Part shown: in pieces, positions 53,707-61,327 of the stretch
Position numbering within the stretch: the first letter of the stretch is position 1
Layout: each line of letters begins with the position of its first letter
NCBI GenBank assembly: GCA_023436225.1
Contig: JAEZKA010000105.1
Span: 143,046 to 207,045, forward strand
Direction of reading: 5' to 3'
Origin: Bacillota bacterium
GTDB lineage: Bacteria; Bacillota; Clostridia; Lachnospirales; Lachnospiraceae
DNA: 64,000 nt
Position numbers and translations under genes: made by a program
The notes under the pieces: generated by a model
Database searches by the model: none
What the model was told of the DNA's origin: nothing
The model's input: the letters and a program-made list of their open reading frames with translations, nothing else

Positions 53707-54879
53707 CTACCAATATAATTCCCAATCTTTATGAAGTCTCATTAAAGCCTCCATGTAGAAATAATCTCCCCAGGAGTTACATTCATCGACTCCATAGTGA
53801 TTGCAGGTATTATAAGGTGAACGATTGGAGTATGTACTGTGTAGCACAAGTCCGTTGGAAACCTCTTTATCCTTCACTGCATATTTGTCATATACGGATT
53901 TCATGATCTGCATAGCCAGCTTCCGATATGTTGCCGCATCTTCCTCGTTCATATACTTTAACATCTCCAGTATTCCGCAGGCTGCAATGGAAGCAGAGGA
54001 TGAGTCTCTGGGCTGATCATCTCCGTCCGTGAATTCCAGATCCCAGAAAGGGACCATATCCTTCGGAAGATGCTCCAGATAGTAGGCTGTCACATGCTTA
54101 AATATCTCGATGTACTCTTCTCTTTTGGTGTATTTATAAGCGAGAGCACAGCCATAAATTCCCCATGCCTGACCTCTCGCCCATGCAGAGCCGTCACGAT
54201 AGCCCTGACAGGTAGCCCCATGATCCGCAGCTCCTGTTTTCATGTCAAAAAAGAAGGTATGCCAGGTAGAATAATCCTCACGAATTACATTCTTAATTGC
54301 AGTATGGATATGCTTCTCTGCAATATTACGATATTTGCTGTCACCGGTCTCCTCCGATGCCCAATAAAGCAAAGGAAGATTTAAAAGACAATCGATAATG
54401 AGTCTATAATTTTCCGGTTCATCCATAGTTCCCCAAGCCTGAATAAATTCTCCCACCGGATGATATCTTGTAATTAATTGATCTGCCGCTTTTATTGCTG
54501 CTATTCTGCCTGTTTCATTCCCGGTCAGTTTATAGCCTGCAACACAGGACGGGGAATACAGAAACCCCATATCATGGTGATCCACCTCGATTTTATGATC
54601 TATTCTATGGTTAAAGCTGGCTATTTGAATTTCGGCAGCCTTTTTCAGTCTCTCATCTCCTGTGAATTCATAGGCCAGCCATATCTCACCGGTCCAAAAC
54701 CCTGTGGTCCAATTGCGATTCTCTATGGGTTTATAAAAATTATTCTCACTATAAGCATTTTGAAATTGATAAGTAAATTCAGGCAAATTATGAAGCACCT
54801 GTTCCGTAGCAAACCGAAGAGCTTCTTCCACTTCCCCATCCGTAATCATCGGTATATTCTCATATCGCATGGCAATCAC
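53707..54879 (-). CDS. GH88 unsaturated glucuronyl hydrolase
   Basis: Removes unsaturated uronic acids from the non-reducing end of lyase products by hydrating the C4-C5 double bond. The 390-aa (alpha/alpha)6 barrel has WTTGFWTGEIWLAYE, DHHDMGFLY with one catalytic Asp and IDCLLNLPLLYWA with the second, and GSAWARGQAWGIYG. No signal peptide, so cytosolic. The frame starts at GTG 54879 with AAAGG near; ATG 54870 is an alternative. It is the first gene of a three-gene operon. Confidence 0.93.
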   Translation of the reverse strand: MIAMRYENIPMITDGEVEEALRFATEQVLHNLPEFTYQFQNAYSENNFYKPIENRNWTTGFWTGEIWLAYEFTGDERLKKAAEIQIASFNHRIDHKIEVDHHDMGFLYSPSCVAGYKLTGNETGRIAAIKAADQLITRYHPVGEFIQAWGTMDEPENYRLIIDCLLNLPLLYWASEETGDSKYRNIAEKHIHTAIKNVIREDYSTWHTFFFDMKTGAADHGATCQGYRDGSAWARGQAWGIYGCALAYKYTKREEYIEIFKHVTAYYLEHLPKDMVPFWDLEFTDGDDQPRDSSSASIAACGILEMLKYMNEEDAATYRKLAMQIMKSVYDKYAVKDKEVSNGLVLHSTYSNRSPYNTCNHYGVDECNSWGDYFYMEALMRLHKDWELYW

Positions 54880-54967
54880 TATTCCTTTCTCCCACTTTCA
54901 TTACAAAATGGAGCAGTTTTACAACAGCCCCATTTAATACCAGTCACATTTTATCTTAGCCCTTTAA

Positions 54968-55210
54968 GCCAGTGGAAGCATTAGCTCAAATTATCTTAGT
55001 GTTCTGTTTTCGAAATATAATGAGATTGGCTTTACTGACTATATTAATCAATGTAAAATTAATGCTGCTAAGGAATTAATGATAGACAGCAAGCTAAAGA
55101 TCTATGAGATTTCCGATGTCCTAGGATTTGAAAGTGCTTTTTATTTTAGTCGTGTATTCAAAAAAGTAACCGGAGTTTCTCCCCGTGATTTTATGTATCA
55201 AATGGAATAA
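54968..55210 (+). pseudogene. Remnant of an AraC-family regulator
   Basis: The plus strand encodes about 80 codons ending at TAA 55210 with no start and an in-frame stop directly upstream. The translation contains the second half of an AraC DNA-binding domain: ISSNYLSVLFSKYN, FTDYINQCKINAAKELM, IYEISDVLGFESAFYFSRVF and GVSPRDFM. The N-terminal sensor and first part of the domain are missing. It lies divergent to the GH88 gene, the usual place for its regulator, so it probably once controlled this operon. Confidence 0.85.
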
Positions 55211-55226
55211 ACTATGATTAATCATT

Positions 55227-55297
55227 GGCTTTCGCATAGTACGTTTCTTAGGTTTTGGGGTGTCCCCATATTCCATGAATACCAATTTGCGAAAGCC
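55227..55297. other. 71-nt hairpin element
   Basis: A perfect 10-bp stem GGCTTTCGCA/TGCGAAAGCC (55227-55236 with 55288-55297) encloses an inner GGGG-TGT-CCCC hairpin (55257-55267). No T run follows on either strand. It lies between the AraC remnant and the HAD gene. The plan is like the element at 40363-40442, but the sequence differs. Confidence 0.55.
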
Positions 55298-55350
55298 TAT
55301 TAATTTAGAATAAAAGGAACCCCGTCTGGCGGAAATCCACTTATTATGTA

Positions 55351-56007
55351 CTATAAATAATTTAAGATATCCCGTAGTCGATTTACACGGATTCCTTCAT
55401 ACTCCGGATGCTCTTCGATATCCTCACTGATCCAGATGGGTTTGATACCCGCACCAATTGCACCTGCAATATCATTCGGATAATAATCGCCGATGTATAC
55501 CGCTTCAGCTGGGGTTACTCCAAGCCGTTCACAGGAAAGTGCAAAGATCCTGGGATTCGGTTTTTCATAATCAAGATCGCCTGATACGATAATATCATCA
55601 AAATAGTCGCTAATCTTTACCGTATTAATCTTCTCTCTCTGGACAGTGGAATAACCGTTCGTAATAATGCCAAGCTTATACCTTCCCTTTAAAGCGTCCA
55701 GAACCTCATACATCTCAGGATAAGCGGTCGTCATCTTACCAAACACCTCATTCCGTTCTACTATAAAATCTTCTACTGAAAGAGGCAGTCTCCACAACTT
55801 ATTAAGTCTGGGAATAAAGCTCTCCAAACCGCCGTAGCCGTTTTCATCAATCTCGACCATATAATTAATTAAAGCTTCTCTAGTTCCATCATAGGGGTTA
55901 TCCATACTATATCGGTCTAAGAGAAAGTTACAAAATCGTAGAAATGCCTCCTTACGGTCAACTAAAGTCCCATCGACATCAAAAATGATTGCTTTTATTT
56001 CATTCAT
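55351..56007 (-). CDS. HAD-IA family hydrolase
   Basis: Cytosolic phosphatase of 218 aa. Motif I is FDVDGTLVD (nucleophile Asp), motif II ITNG, motif III the Lys in YEKPNPRIF and motif IV YIGDYYPNDIAGA; an alpha-helical C1 cap lies between I and II. It resembles YjjG/haloacid dehalogenase-like enzymes. Start ATG 56007 has GGAGG eight bases upstream; the longer frame from 56031 overlaps that site. Substrate is unknown. Monocistronic by context. Confidence 0.9.
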   Translation of the reverse strand: MNEIKAIIFDVDGTLVDRKEAFLRFCNFLLDRYSMDNPYDGTREALINYMVEIDENGYGGLESFIPRLNKLWRLPLSVEDFIVERNEVFGKMTTAYPEMYEVLDALKGRYKLGIITNGYSTVQREKINTVKISDYFDDIIVSGDLDYEKPNPRIFALSCERLGVTPAEAVYIGDYYPNDIAGAIGAGIKPIWISEDIEEHPEYEGIRVNRLRDILNYL

Positions 56008-56271
56008 TGGTTCATCCTCCAAGAAAATCATTTGTTATTTAACCTAAGCATTAGCTGTCAAATCAACAGTGCACACTAGGATTGCCTGTTATACAATCGC
56101 CTGCTGCTTTAGTAATGTATTATATTATATATCGTGGGCCTGTACAAGCAATTTCCTATAATCTGACGGTTTTCTTATAGATATTAGGAATTTCTGTTAA
56201 TTAAATGAATTTTAAAGATGGTAATTACACAGAATAAATATATGTTTGATATGATGGAAGGAGTTTTCAAA

Positions 56272-57120
56272 ATGAATAACATACAAGATTGTTATGTACT
56301 CTCAAACGGAGTAAAAATACCCTGCGTTGGATTTGGAACCTGGCAGCTTCCAAAGGACGATACTACAGCAGACATTGTGAAAACAGCAATTGATTGTGGC
56401 TATCGCCATATTGATACAGCCTTTGCATATCAGAATGAAAAGTCAGTCGGTAAAGCAATAAGAGAATCCGGCTTGAAACGTAGTGAATTATTTGTAACCA
56501 GTAAATTAGATAATCCGTACCATGGTTATGAAAAAACCCTGAAGGCCTTTGAGATGACCATGGAAAATCTGGGCTTGGATTCTCTCGATCTTTATCTCAT
56601 ACACTGGCCTATTCCATTGGCATACCGTGACTGCTGGAAGGAAGTAAACGAAGGAACCTGGAAAGCCTTTGAGGAATTATATACCGAAGGTAAGATTAAG
56701 GCTATCGGTGTCAGCAATTTCTTAGAGCATCATATCGATGCCCTGCTGGAAACCGCCAAAATAGCACCCATGGTGGATCAATTGGAATTACATCCCCGGT
56801 ATACTCAGCGTGATACCGTGAACTTTTGTAAGGAAAAGCGAATGATTGTAGAGGCTTGGAGCCCGTTAATAAAAGGTCAGATGGATCATCCGGTATTGAT
56901 TGAAATCGCTGCAAAACATAACAAAACAACCGCGCAGGTTCTGCTTCACTGGAGCATCCAGCATGGTCTTCTTCCCCTTCCAAAGACTACCTCCAGAGAT
57001 CGTATGCTGGAAAATGCGGATATCTTTGATTTTGAGCTTTCATCAGAAGACATCAATGCATTAAAAGCTTTGGAGGCTTATGGTCTCACAGGTCATCATC
57101 CTGATTTTGTACCATTTTAA
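56272..57120 (+). CDS. Aldo/keto reductase
   Basis: NADPH-dependent carbonyl reductase, 282 aa TIM barrel. The catalytic tetrad is visible: Asp and Tyr in HIDTAFAYQNE, Lys in VTSKLD and His in LIHWPIPL. The signature IGVSNF and the coenzyme-binding LPLPKTT are present. It resembles the 2,5-diketo-gluconate reductase group of bacterial AKRs. ATG 56272 has GGAAGGAG eight bases upstream; the frame is open for 18 more codons without a site. It faces the GNAT gene with a shared terminator. Confidence 0.95.
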   Translation: MNNIQDCYVLSNGVKIPCVGFGTWQLPKDDTTADIVKTAIDCGYRHIDTAFAYQNEKSVGKAIRESGLKRSELFVTSKLDNPYHGYEKTLKAFEMTMENLGLDSLDLYLIHWPIPLAYRDCWKEVNEGTWKAFEELYTEGKIKAIGVSNFLEHHIDALLETAKIAPMVDQLELHPRYTQRDTVNFCKEKRMIVEAWSPLIKGQMDHPVLIEIAAKHNKTTAQVLLHWSIQHGLLPLPKTTSRDRMLENADIFDFELSSEDINALKALEAYGLTGHHPDFVPF

Positions 57121-57171
57121 TATAAGATAATTAGTCAGCTAGGCTGAGCTATTATGATTATTGACTTCATC

Positions 57172-57234
57172 CATCAAAAAACGGCAGTCGTTCGTGCTCT
57201 ATGGACTTATATTCCATAGAGTACGACGGCTGCC
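57172..57234 (-). terminator. Strong terminator between convergent genes
   Basis: Hairpin of about 22 pairs, GGCAGTCGTTCGTGCTCTA... with ...TAGAGTACGACGGCTGCC (57183-57234), four mismatches or wobbles. On the minus strand it is followed by GTTTTTTGATGG, so it ends the GNAT-gene transcript; on the plus strand the tail is CTAGGTTTTAG, so it may also stop the reductase transcript. Confidence 0.8.
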
Positions 57235-57289
57235 TAGGTTTTAGTGGCTACATCTTACCTTTATAGTATCTGATGTAACATTTCAATAT

Positions 57290-57745
57290 TTATAATTCTT
57301 TACTCATACATATAGATAGCTTCATATCCTTATATTGACCATAATTATCGATAATCTGATACCCCATTTTCAGATATAGCTTTGTAGCTGCAATTAACGG
57401 TTTTCCCGTCTCCAATATCATGTTCCGATAGCCCTTTTCTCTCGCGAGCGCCTCAAGCGTATGAATCAATTCCTTAGAGACTCCCTGACCGCGATACTCA
57501 TGCCGAACAAAGACACGCTTCATTTCAGCAATGCCCTCTTCATAATGCTTAAAGCTGGCGCAGGCACAGGGCTTATCCTCATCATAAAACAGAATCACAT
57601 CATGGATATTCTCTAGCGTATTATACTGAACGTAATTCTTTCTCTGTTCAAATCCCCCGACCAATTCATCCAGGTTATGATCCAGTTGTCGGCAAAGCTC
57701 GACAAAATCTTGATTCCTTCCGTCTGTATACACACATTTCATCAT
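57290..57745 (-). CDS. GNAT acetyltransferase
   Basis: Small acetyltransferase of 151 aa with the GNAT core: ACASFKHYEEGIAEMKRVFV (beta 4) followed by RHEYRGQGVSKELIHTLE (acetyl-CoA loop) and NMILETGKPLIAATKLYLKMGY. Substrate unknown. GAGGAG lies about five bases before the first of two adjacent ATG codons. It lies 54 bp downstream of a HAD gene on the same strand, and both may share a transcript. Confidence 0.88.
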   Translation of the reverse strand: MMKCVYTDGRNQDFVELCRQLDHNLDELVGGFEQRKNYVQYNTLENIHDVILFYDEDKPCACASFKHYEEGIAEMKRVFVRHEYRGQGVSKELIHTLEALAREKGYRNMILETGKPLIAATKLYLKMGYQIIDNYGQYKDMKLSICMSKEL

Positions 57746-57799
57746 AGAGCTCCTCTCATGATTTGATTAGAATTACATCCCTAATACAGATTAACCTCG

Positions 57800-58414
57800 T
57801 TATATGATCTCGTATAGCTGCATGATATGCTTAATATTATAATCGGCTGCTTCGCATTCGCCTCCGTCCTCGTCAAAGAAGCATGCCCGGATACCGGCAT
57901 TCTTGGCTGATAAGATATCCAGGTCACGGTCACCAATCATGATCGCCTCCTGCGCCTTCATCTGATATTTCTCGGTAAGATGAAGGATGGCTGCCGGACT
58001 GGGCTTTCGCTCAAAGGAATGCTCAGAGGTAATACAATCCGTAAAATAATCATAGATCTGATGTTTCTGTAGAAAGGTTATGGAAGAAATACCGCGATGA
58101 GTGAACAGATAATGATACCGTCCGGTTTCTTTCATATGCTTCAGCAATTCTATGACACCCGGATAGGGCTTACATTCCTCAAGCTCCATCTCTCTACGCG
58201 TAGCTTCATAATCCTTTATGAATTCTTCATCAATTTGATATTGACCGGTATAATAACGTAAGGCTTCGGAAATGGATACCTTCATCAATCGTATAATCTG
58301 CTCCAAAGGCTCATTTACACCAATTCTTTGGAATGACAGCTGCAGTGCTCTGCCCATAACTTCATAGGTGTCAAAAAGTGTTCCGTCAAAATCCCATATT
58401 ATATGCTTATACAT
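57800..58414 (-). CDS. HAD-IA phosphatase, phosphoglycolate phosphatase-like
   Basis: Cytosolic hydrolase of 204 aa. Motif I is WDFDGTLFDT near the N-terminus, motif II the Thr in FTHRG, motif III the Lys in FERKPSPAAI and motif IV IGDRDLDILSAKNAG, with a helical C1 cap. It resembles PGP-type phosphatases with broad specificity. It is downstream of asnA (53 bp) and upstream of the GNAT gene, so a three-gene transcript from the asnA promoter is possible. Confidence 0.9.
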   Translation of the reverse strand: MYKHIIWDFDGTLFDTYEVMGRALQLSFQRIGVNEPLEQIIRLMKVSISEALRYYTGQYQIDEEFIKDYEATRREMELEECKPYPGVIELLKHMKETGRYHYLFTHRGISSITFLQKHQIYDYFTDCITSEHSFERKPSPAAILHLTEKYQMKAQEAIMIGDRDLDILSAKNAGIRACFFDEDGGECEAADYNIKHIMQLYEII

Positions 58415-58467
58415 AGTTTCCTCCCACCACTAGCTCCAATTCCTCCGGTGAAGCTGCGGATAACCAT

Positions 58468-59475
58468 TTATAACAAATGCAGATCTCTTCTATCTGCTTC
58501 TTCCATCACATCCTGAGGCCAGATCGAGGATTGTACTTCACCAATATGTGCCTTACGTAAATAGAACATACATATTCTTGACTGACCGATACCACCACCA
58601 ACAGTATAAGGAAGCTCTTTATTGATCAGAGCCTTCTGGAAGGGCAGTTCAGCTCGTTCCATACATCCGCTTATCTTCAACTGCTCCACCAGGGAATCTT
58701 CATCAACGCGAATACCCATTGAGGAAAGCTCTAATGCAATGTCCAATACCGGATAGTATACAATAATATCTCCATTCAGGTTCCAGTCATCGTAATCGGG
58801 TGCTCTTCCATCATGACGTTCTCCTGAGGTTAGTGCACCACCGATTTGCATAATAAATACAGCACCCTTATCTCTGGCAATCACATGCTCTCTTTCCTTA
58901 GGAGTAAGATCCGGGTATCTATCCTCTAATTCCTGAGAAGTGATAAAGGTAATCTCGTCGGGTAGAATTTCCTTAATATAATCATATTTGGAGGCCATAT
59001 AGCTCTCTGTATTCTTAAGTGCAGCATAAACCTTACGTACGATTGACTTCAGTGTATCCAGATTCCGCTCACACTTATCAATGATTTTCTCCCAGTCCCA
59101 TTGATCTACATAGATGGAGTGGATGTTGTCCGTCTCTTCATCTCTTCGTATCGCACTCATATCGGTATATAGACCTTCTTCTTTATTAAATCCGTATCTC
59201 TTAAGCGCCTGTCTTTTCCATTTTGCAAGGGAATGAACGATTTCAACCTGTGCATCATCTTGTTCCTTCACTCCAAAGCTAACAGGTCTTTCTACACCAT
59301 TCAAATTATCATTCAGGCCTGTTTCGGGCTTTACAAAAAGTGGTGCAGAAACACGAGTAAGATTTAATTGCTTTGCTAATTCTCTTTCAAAAAAATCCTT
59401 ACAATATTTAATACCGATTTCTGTTTCTTTAATATCGATATTTGCTTTATACCCATCCGGTATCATCAATTTCAT
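58468..59475 (-). CDS. asnA: Aspartate-ammonia ligase (AsnA)
   Basis: Ammonia-dependent asparagine synthetase, 335 aa, related to class II aminoacyl-tRNA synthetases. It shows VSAPLFVKPETGLNDNLNG, DMSAIRRDEETDNIHSIYVDQWDWE, GALTSGERHDGRAPDYDDW and the C-terminal GGIGQSRICMF. ATG 59475 has GGAGG seven bases upstream; the longer frame has none. A consensus promoter and a 14-bp palindrome at its start site lie 45-85 bp upstream. Confidence 0.97.
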   Translation of the reverse strand: MKLMIPDGYKANIDIKETEIGIKYCKDFFERELAKQLNLTRVSAPLFVKPETGLNDNLNGVERPVSFGVKEQDDAQVEIVHSLAKWKRQALKRYGFNKEEGLYTDMSAIRRDEETDNIHSIYVDQWDWEKIIDKCERNLDTLKSIVRKVYAALKNTESYMASKYDYIKEILPDEITFITSQELEDRYPDLTPKEREHVIARDKGAVFIMQIGGALTSGERHDGRAPDYDDWNLNGDIIVYYPVLDIALELSSMGIRVDEDSLVEQLKISGCMERAELPFQKALINKELPYTVGGGIGQSRICMFYLRKAHIGEVQSSIWPQDVMEEADRRDLHLL

Positions 59476-59518
59476 GGTCAATCCTCCAATTGGACTATCG
59501 ATCAGCCCCACTATTTAC

Positions 59519-59561
59519 GTGCTATGTAGCACATTTTACATTTTTATTCATACTTTGTCAA
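59519..59561 (-). promoter_or_regulatory. asnA promoter with operator-like palindrome
   Basis: On the minus strand TTGACA (59561-59556), a 17-bp spacer and TAAAAT (59538-59533): a full consensus -35. The perfect palindrome GTGCTATGTAGCAC (59519-59532) follows at the expected transcription start. A repressor bound there would block initiation. No T-box features were seen. Confidence 0.7.
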
Positions 59562-59687
59562 TATTAATACAATGCATCAAATGCCCCTGCATCAAACGAT
59601 ATCCAATCCAATAATAGTCTTTTGCAAAGCTAGCATTTATCTGATTAGTACTTTTTCTTCATTTAGTTTTTCAACAAAGTGGGGTAA

Positions 59688-60005
59688 CTAGCCCTGTTGT
59701 CTCTTAAGCTCATAAATATCATTATAGATCATCATCATAATACCAAATACATCATCACCGATGATACCGATCTGATGCGCATATTCTACAATAAAGCAGG
59801 TATAAGCAACAAACTTTAAATGCTGTAATAACAAATCGAAGCGTTCTGTATCATAATATTTCTTAACGATATTCCAATTATAATCGCTGATTTCCTTCAC
59901 TGTTGCCTCAGGCTGTTTATTTAATAGCTCCATCAGCTCCTCCAGCTTCGATGCAACGAACAATCCTCTCAGTTCCAAATCCAATTGACTATGTTCATCT
60001 GTCAT
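59688..60005 (-). CDS. Conserved-looking small helical protein, function unknown
   Basis: Cytosolic protein of 105 aa, not recognised. It is almost entirely helical by composition: an amphipathic N-terminal half (LRGLFVASKLEELMELL), KEISDYNWNIVKKYYD in the middle, and a more hydrophobic Met/Ile/Tyr-rich C-terminal half (GDDVFGIMMMIYNDIYELK). No membrane segment, metal motif or nucleotide site. GGAGGG lies about eight bases before the ATG, so it is very probably expressed. It lies about 130 bp upstream of the asnA promoter on the same strand. Confidence 0.7.
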   Translation of the reverse strand: MTDEHSQLDLELRGLFVASKLEELMELLNKQPEATVKEISDYNWNIVKKYYDTERFDLLLQHLKFVAYTCFIVEYAHQIGIIGDDVFGIMMMIYNDIYELKRQQG

Positions 60006-60045
60006 AAACCTTACCCTCCATTTCTATACATGAAATCATTGGCAT

Positions 60046-60135
60046 ACTGATCTTTACCATAATTATCTTTACTTTAATTATGTTCACAATAATTATCTTG
60101 ACCGTATTTATCTTGACTGTAATAATATTTCACAT
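60046..60135. repeat. Degenerate 15-16 bp repeat tract
   Basis: About five imperfect units of TAATTATCTTGACYG: ATAATTATCTTTACTT, TAATTATGTTCACA, ATAATTATCTTGACCG, TATTTATCTTGACTG and TAATAATATTTCAC. It lies upstream of the small-protein gene. The layout is like the tract at 38665-38818, but the unit is different. Confidence 0.55.
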
Positions 60136-60183
60136 TGTAACATGCGGAACAAAAAATGTCCAAAAAAACAGAAAAAATACTTA

Positions 60184-60236
60184 AATAAAAAGGGGTGACA
60201 ACCCAAAGAAGATGATCTCCTTATGTTTTGTCACCC
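60184..60236 (-). terminator. Intrinsic terminator after lipoprotein gene
   Basis: 8-bp stem GGGTGACA/TGTCACCC (60193-60200 with 60229-60236), followed on the minus strand by CTTTTTATTT. It lies 28 bp after the lipoprotein stop. Confidence 0.82.
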
Positions 60237-60263
60237 TATATAACCTCAATAGCTTTTTTGTTC

Positions 60264-60929
60264 TTATTTAACCATTTCTTTCTTTCCGGTCACCTTACTG
60301 TTTCCATCCATTTCAAAAGAATCCATGGCCTCTTTTGTCGTAAAATAAATATTACCTTCCACTGTTGCATCATCTAACTCAAAATCGGTTGCTGTAACAT
60401 ATATATCGCCCTTGAAGGTACCTCTAACAATACTGGCTTCCGGACTGCTTATTGTCAGCTTGGGAGCGGTCAAGGTATATCTTGCGGTTATATTACGTTT
60501 TTCATCCTGCGCATAAAGTGCTATCTTGCGTTCGATCTCATCTTTGCCGTCATCCTTCTTGCCGTTTTTGAATTCACCTTCCAGCAGAAGCTCTTTATCG
60601 AAAGTCAAGTCCTTCGTCAGACAAATAATCCATGTACCATCCTTACTAATTGCCTTCAGAAATGCCTCCTCGTTATCGACTATAGATGCAGTAGTCACAG
60701 CATCCGGTGTATTACCTCCTCCTGTTGTTGGCGCTGTAGTAACTGCAGGAGTTGTTGGGGCCGTTGTTGCAGCCGTTGTGGGTGCGGTTGTTGGGGCCGT
60801 TGTTGCGGTGGTTCCATTAGTAGGTGATGGAGAGGGTGATGTTGCCGCATTATCTCCATTCTTCTTTCCACAGCCTGTCATAACTACCATGAATAATGCG
60901 ATTATCGCTATAACAAATTTAAGTTTCAT
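60264..60929 (-). CDS. Lipoprotein with Thr/Pro linker and beta-repeat domain
   Basis: Surface lipoprotein of 221 aa. The signal peptide ends in the lipobox VMTGC (Cys near residue 20). A spacer of about 55 residues, almost entirely Thr, Ala and Pro (TTAPTTAPTTAATTAPTT), follows. The C-terminal 140 residues look beta-rich, with short parallel-type strands (LTISSPEASIVRGTFKGDIYVTATDFELDDATVEGNIYF), suggesting a small beta-helix. No catalytic motif. The gene is monocistronic with its own terminator. Its role is unknown; wall or polysaccharide contact is a guess from architecture. Confidence 0.78.
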   Translation of the reverse strand: MKLKFVIAIIALFMVVMTGCGKKNGDNAATSPSPSPTNGTTATTAPTTAPTTAATTAPTTPAVTTAPTTGGGNTPDAVTTASIVDNEEAFLKAISKDGTWIICLTKDLTFDKELLLEGEFKNGKKDDGKDEIERKIALYAQDEKRNITARYTLTAPKLTISSPEASIVRGTFKGDIYVTATDFELDDATVEGNIYFTTKEAMDSFEMDGNSKVTGKKEMVK

Positions 60930-61024
60930 ATAACTCCTCCTTAATAATAATGAATTAACATTACATTGATTTAATTATTACCACCTTTCCATAAAATCAT
61001 ACAATAATGAAATATTTGTAAGGC

Positions 61025-61082
61025 AAAAAAGAGCAGAGACCTGAAATCATGAATTATTTCATAATTCCAGGTCCTCTGCTCT
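61025..61082 (-). terminator. Terminator of the sugar ABC transporter operon
   Basis: Long hairpin AGAGCAGAG(G)ACCTG... with ...CAGGTCTCTGCTCT (61031-61082, about 20 pairs, one bulge), followed on the minus strand by TTTTTTGCC. It lies about 240 bp after the permease stop, leaving a long 3' untranslated region. Confidence 0.82.
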
Positions 61083-61124
61083 AAATACATATAGGAGTCT
61101 ATGCCAAAAACTTGTAGGCTTGTG

Positions 61125-61327
61125 TTATATCATGACTTATAACATAATCATGATCTTCTGCTCTGATCGCATGCTTACAAGTAAGCTTGTTATGCGAGTG
61201 CCATATCTCGCATTATGCTCACTATGCGTTTATTATATCATAAACTTAAAACATGTACATGATCACCAGCTTGCTCACATGCCCGCAAGGAAGCTTGTTA
61301 TGTGAGTGCAATCACTCAAATTATGCT
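61125..61327 (-). repeat. Tandem 110-bp duplication with alternative hairpins after the permease gene
   Basis: Two diverged copies with 110-bp period; the shared block is GCATAAC AAGCTT with flanks, and copy 2 overlaps the permease stop codon. On the minus strand each unit has three arms, where the middle one can pair left or right. Copy near 61190-61210: ATGCGAG, CTCGCAT, ATGCGA. Copy near the stop: TGAGTG, CACTCACAT, ATGTGAG. The right-hand pairing is perfect in both copies with a G-C to A-T compensated change. Confidence 0.68.

Noticed and set aside
54478..54984. 168-codon plus-strand frame opposite GH88
   Set aside because: It overlaps the catalytic GH88 gene antisense and has no start signal; only the AraC remnant downstream, in another frame, is real.
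59476..59687. T-box riboswitch before asnA
   Set aside because: No T-box consensus (AGGGUGGNACCGCG) or specifier-like stem was found; the leader is short and has an operator-like palindrome instead.
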